In this document: positions 62,963 through 64,000 of the stretch, piece after piece
Numbering within the stretch: position 1 is the stretch's first letter
Layout: each line of letters starts with the position of its first letter
DNA from: Aquabacterium soli
Lineage (GTDB): Bacteria; Pseudomonadota; Gammaproteobacteria; Burkholderiales; Burkholderiaceae_C
DNA: 64,000 nt
Assembly (NCBI RefSeq): GCF_003933735.1
Contig: NZ_RSED01000014.1
Coordinates: 1-64,000 of the forward strand
Reading direction: 5' to 3'
The notes under the pieces: generated by a model
Told to the model about the DNA's origin: nothing
Seen by the model: only the letters and a program-made list of their open reading frames with translations
Database searches by the model: none
Made by a program: the position numbers and the translations under genes

Positions 62963-64000
62963 TCAGCTGGCCGAGGTCTGCTTGGCCGCGGGCGGCACGA
63001 AGCTGTTGGCCACGATCTCGCCGAACGGGCCGGTCAAGGTCTTGCCAGGCAGCTTCTTCTGTACATCCAGGGGCAGCAGCGGGAACACCAGTTCGGCGAA
63101 GCGGTGGGCTTCTTCCAGGTGCGGGTAGCCCGACAGGATGAAGTACTCCAGGCCCAGGTCGGCGTATTCCTTGATGCGGTCGGCCACCTGCTGTGGGTCG
63201 CCCACCAGGGCCGTGCCGGCACCGCCGCGCACCAGGCCCACGCCCGCCCACAGATTGGGCGAGACTTCCAGCCCTTCGCGGATGTTGTCCTTGTTGAACT
63301 TGCCCTTGTTGAGCTCGGCCATGCGGCGCTGGCCGACAGAGTCCATCTGCGCGAACTTCTTCTGCGCGGCGCTCACGGTGGCTTCGTCCAGGTGCGAGAC
63401 CAGCTCTGCGGCAGCGCGCCAGGCCTCGTCCTCGGTCTCGCGCACGATCACGTGCAGGCGGATGCCGAAGCTCAGCGTGCGGCCGTGCTTGGCAGCACGC
63501 TCGCGGATATCGGCCACCTTGGCGGCCACGGCGGCCGGTGGCTCGCCCCAGGTCAGGTAGGTGTCGAGCTGTTCGGCGGCCAGGTCGTGCGCCTCGGGCG
63601 ACGAGCCGCCGAAGAACACGGGCGGATACGGATTGTTGATCGGCGGGTAGAGCAGCTTGGCGCCCTTGACCTGCAGGTGCTTGCCGTCGTAATCCACGGC
63701 CTCGCCATCGTGGCTCTTGGCCAGCACTTCACGCCAGATGGTCAGGAACTCGCGCGATAGCTCATAGCGCTCGGAGTGCGGCAGGAACAGGCCATCGCCT
63801 TCGAGTTCTTCCGGATCACCACCCGTCACCAGGTTGACCAGCAGGCGGCCACCGGAGATGCGGTCCAGCGTGGCGGCCATGCGGGCGGTCTGCGCGGGCT
63901 GGATGATGCCGGGGCGCAGGGCCACCAGGAACTTGAGCTGGCGCGTCACGTCGATCAGGCTGGCGGCCAGGATCCACGAGTCCTCGCACGAGCGGCCGGT
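62963..64000 (-). CDS. ssuD: FMNH2-dependent alkanesulfonate monooxygenase (5' partial)
   Basis: 345 C-terminal residues of a luciferase-like TIM-barrel enzyme; the N-terminus lies outside the window. Characteristic stretches: [87 protein letters not shown] and [20 protein letters not shown]. Converts alkanesulfonates to aldehydes and sulfite using FMNH2 from a separate reductase (SsuE). The frame remains open through 64000, so a GTG at 63949 is internal. First gene visible of the ssuDCB set. Confidence 0.95.
   Translation of the reverse strand, partial: TGRSCEDSWILAASLIDVTRQLKFLVALRPGIIQPAQTARMAATLDRISGGRLLVNLVTGGDPEELEGDGLFLPHSERYELSREFLTIWREVLAKSHDGEAVDYDGKHLQVKGAKLLYPPINNPYPPVFFGGSSPEAHDLAAEQLDTYLTWGEPPAAVAAKVADIRERAAKHGRTLSFGIRLHVIVRETEDEAWRAAAELVSHLDEATVSAAQKKFAQMDSVGQRRMAELNKGKFNKDNIREGLEVSPNLWAGVGLVRGGAGTALVGDPQQVADRIKEYADLGLEYFILSGYPHLEEAHRFAELVFPLLPLDVQKKLPGKTLTGPFGEIVANSFVPPAAKQTSAS

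Noticed and set aside
62963-63949. Full-length ssuD starting at GTG 63949
   Set aside because: Upstream codons encode the conserved TGRSCEDSW region and the frame stays open to 64000, so the gene is cut by the window edge.

Overview
The window is GC-rich, densely coded proteobacterial chromosome. Gene families and order (etfBA plus a long acyl-CoA dehydrogenase, tamAB, recC-recB-recD, ssuDCB, a c4-type cytochrome, a MoxR/CoxE-like pair, DUF1415, YceH, DUF3606) point to a betaproteobacterium of the order Burkholderiales, probably near the Comamonadaceae/Sphaerotilaceae. That placement is inference from gene content. No rRNA, tRNA, CRISPR array, insertion sequence or prophage is visible, and no stretch without a gene exceeds about 300 bases.

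Layout. 1-1.8 kb: 3' end of a large octapeptide-repeat protein with a calcium-binding-like C-terminus. 1.9-7.6 kb: housekeeping and fatty-acid oxidation genes (murI, etfB, etfA, an acyl-CoA dehydrogenase, a nitronate monooxygenase-like enzyme). 7.6-24.3 kb: the most unusual region. A response regulator diverges from a six-gene cluster encoding a GAF-HlyD fusion, a PqqD-M50 metalloprotease-HlyD fusion, a short SecA-like ATPase, a periplasmic adaptor, a 2405-residue exoprotein (LEPR-XLL-like N-terminus, DUF4347, cadherin-like repeats, beta-helix) and a membrane diguanylate cyclase. Two junctions are ATGA overlaps. I read this as a dedicated export and regulation system for the giant protein; I do not recall a description of this combination. 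24.4-34.2 kb: accessory and metabolic genes (a lone ureD, a Rieske oxygenase, a Ser/Thr kinase fused to a Cache-HAMP sensor, MOSC, DUF1415, YceH, MAPEG, a DsbA/FrnE-like protein, SRPBCC, diheme cytochrome c). 34.3-37.7 kb: a MoxR ATPase and its VWA partner, separated by an opposite-strand diguanylate cyclase. 37.7-53.7 kb: envelope assembly (tamA, tamB) followed by DNA repair (recC, recB, recD). 53.7-60.7 kb: glutamine amidotransferase, alpha/beta hydrolase, M14 peptidase, a tiny membrane protein behind a Pho-box-like site, an MscS-type channel, DUF3606 and an XRE-cupin regulator. 60.8-64 kb: a molbindin-like Mop protein and the sulfonate genes ssuB, ssuC and ssuD, the last running off the right edge.

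How the parts may work together. Two c-di-GMP synthases with intact GGEEF and I-sites, a surface-type giant protein, the repeat protein at the left edge and the TamAB module suggest strong investment in the cell surface and adhesion. The Etf genes supply the electron acceptor for the adjacent acyl-CoA dehydrogenase. The ssu genes release sulfite from alkanesulfonates. RecBCD subunits are coupled by stop/start overlaps, which fits stoichiometric production of one complex.
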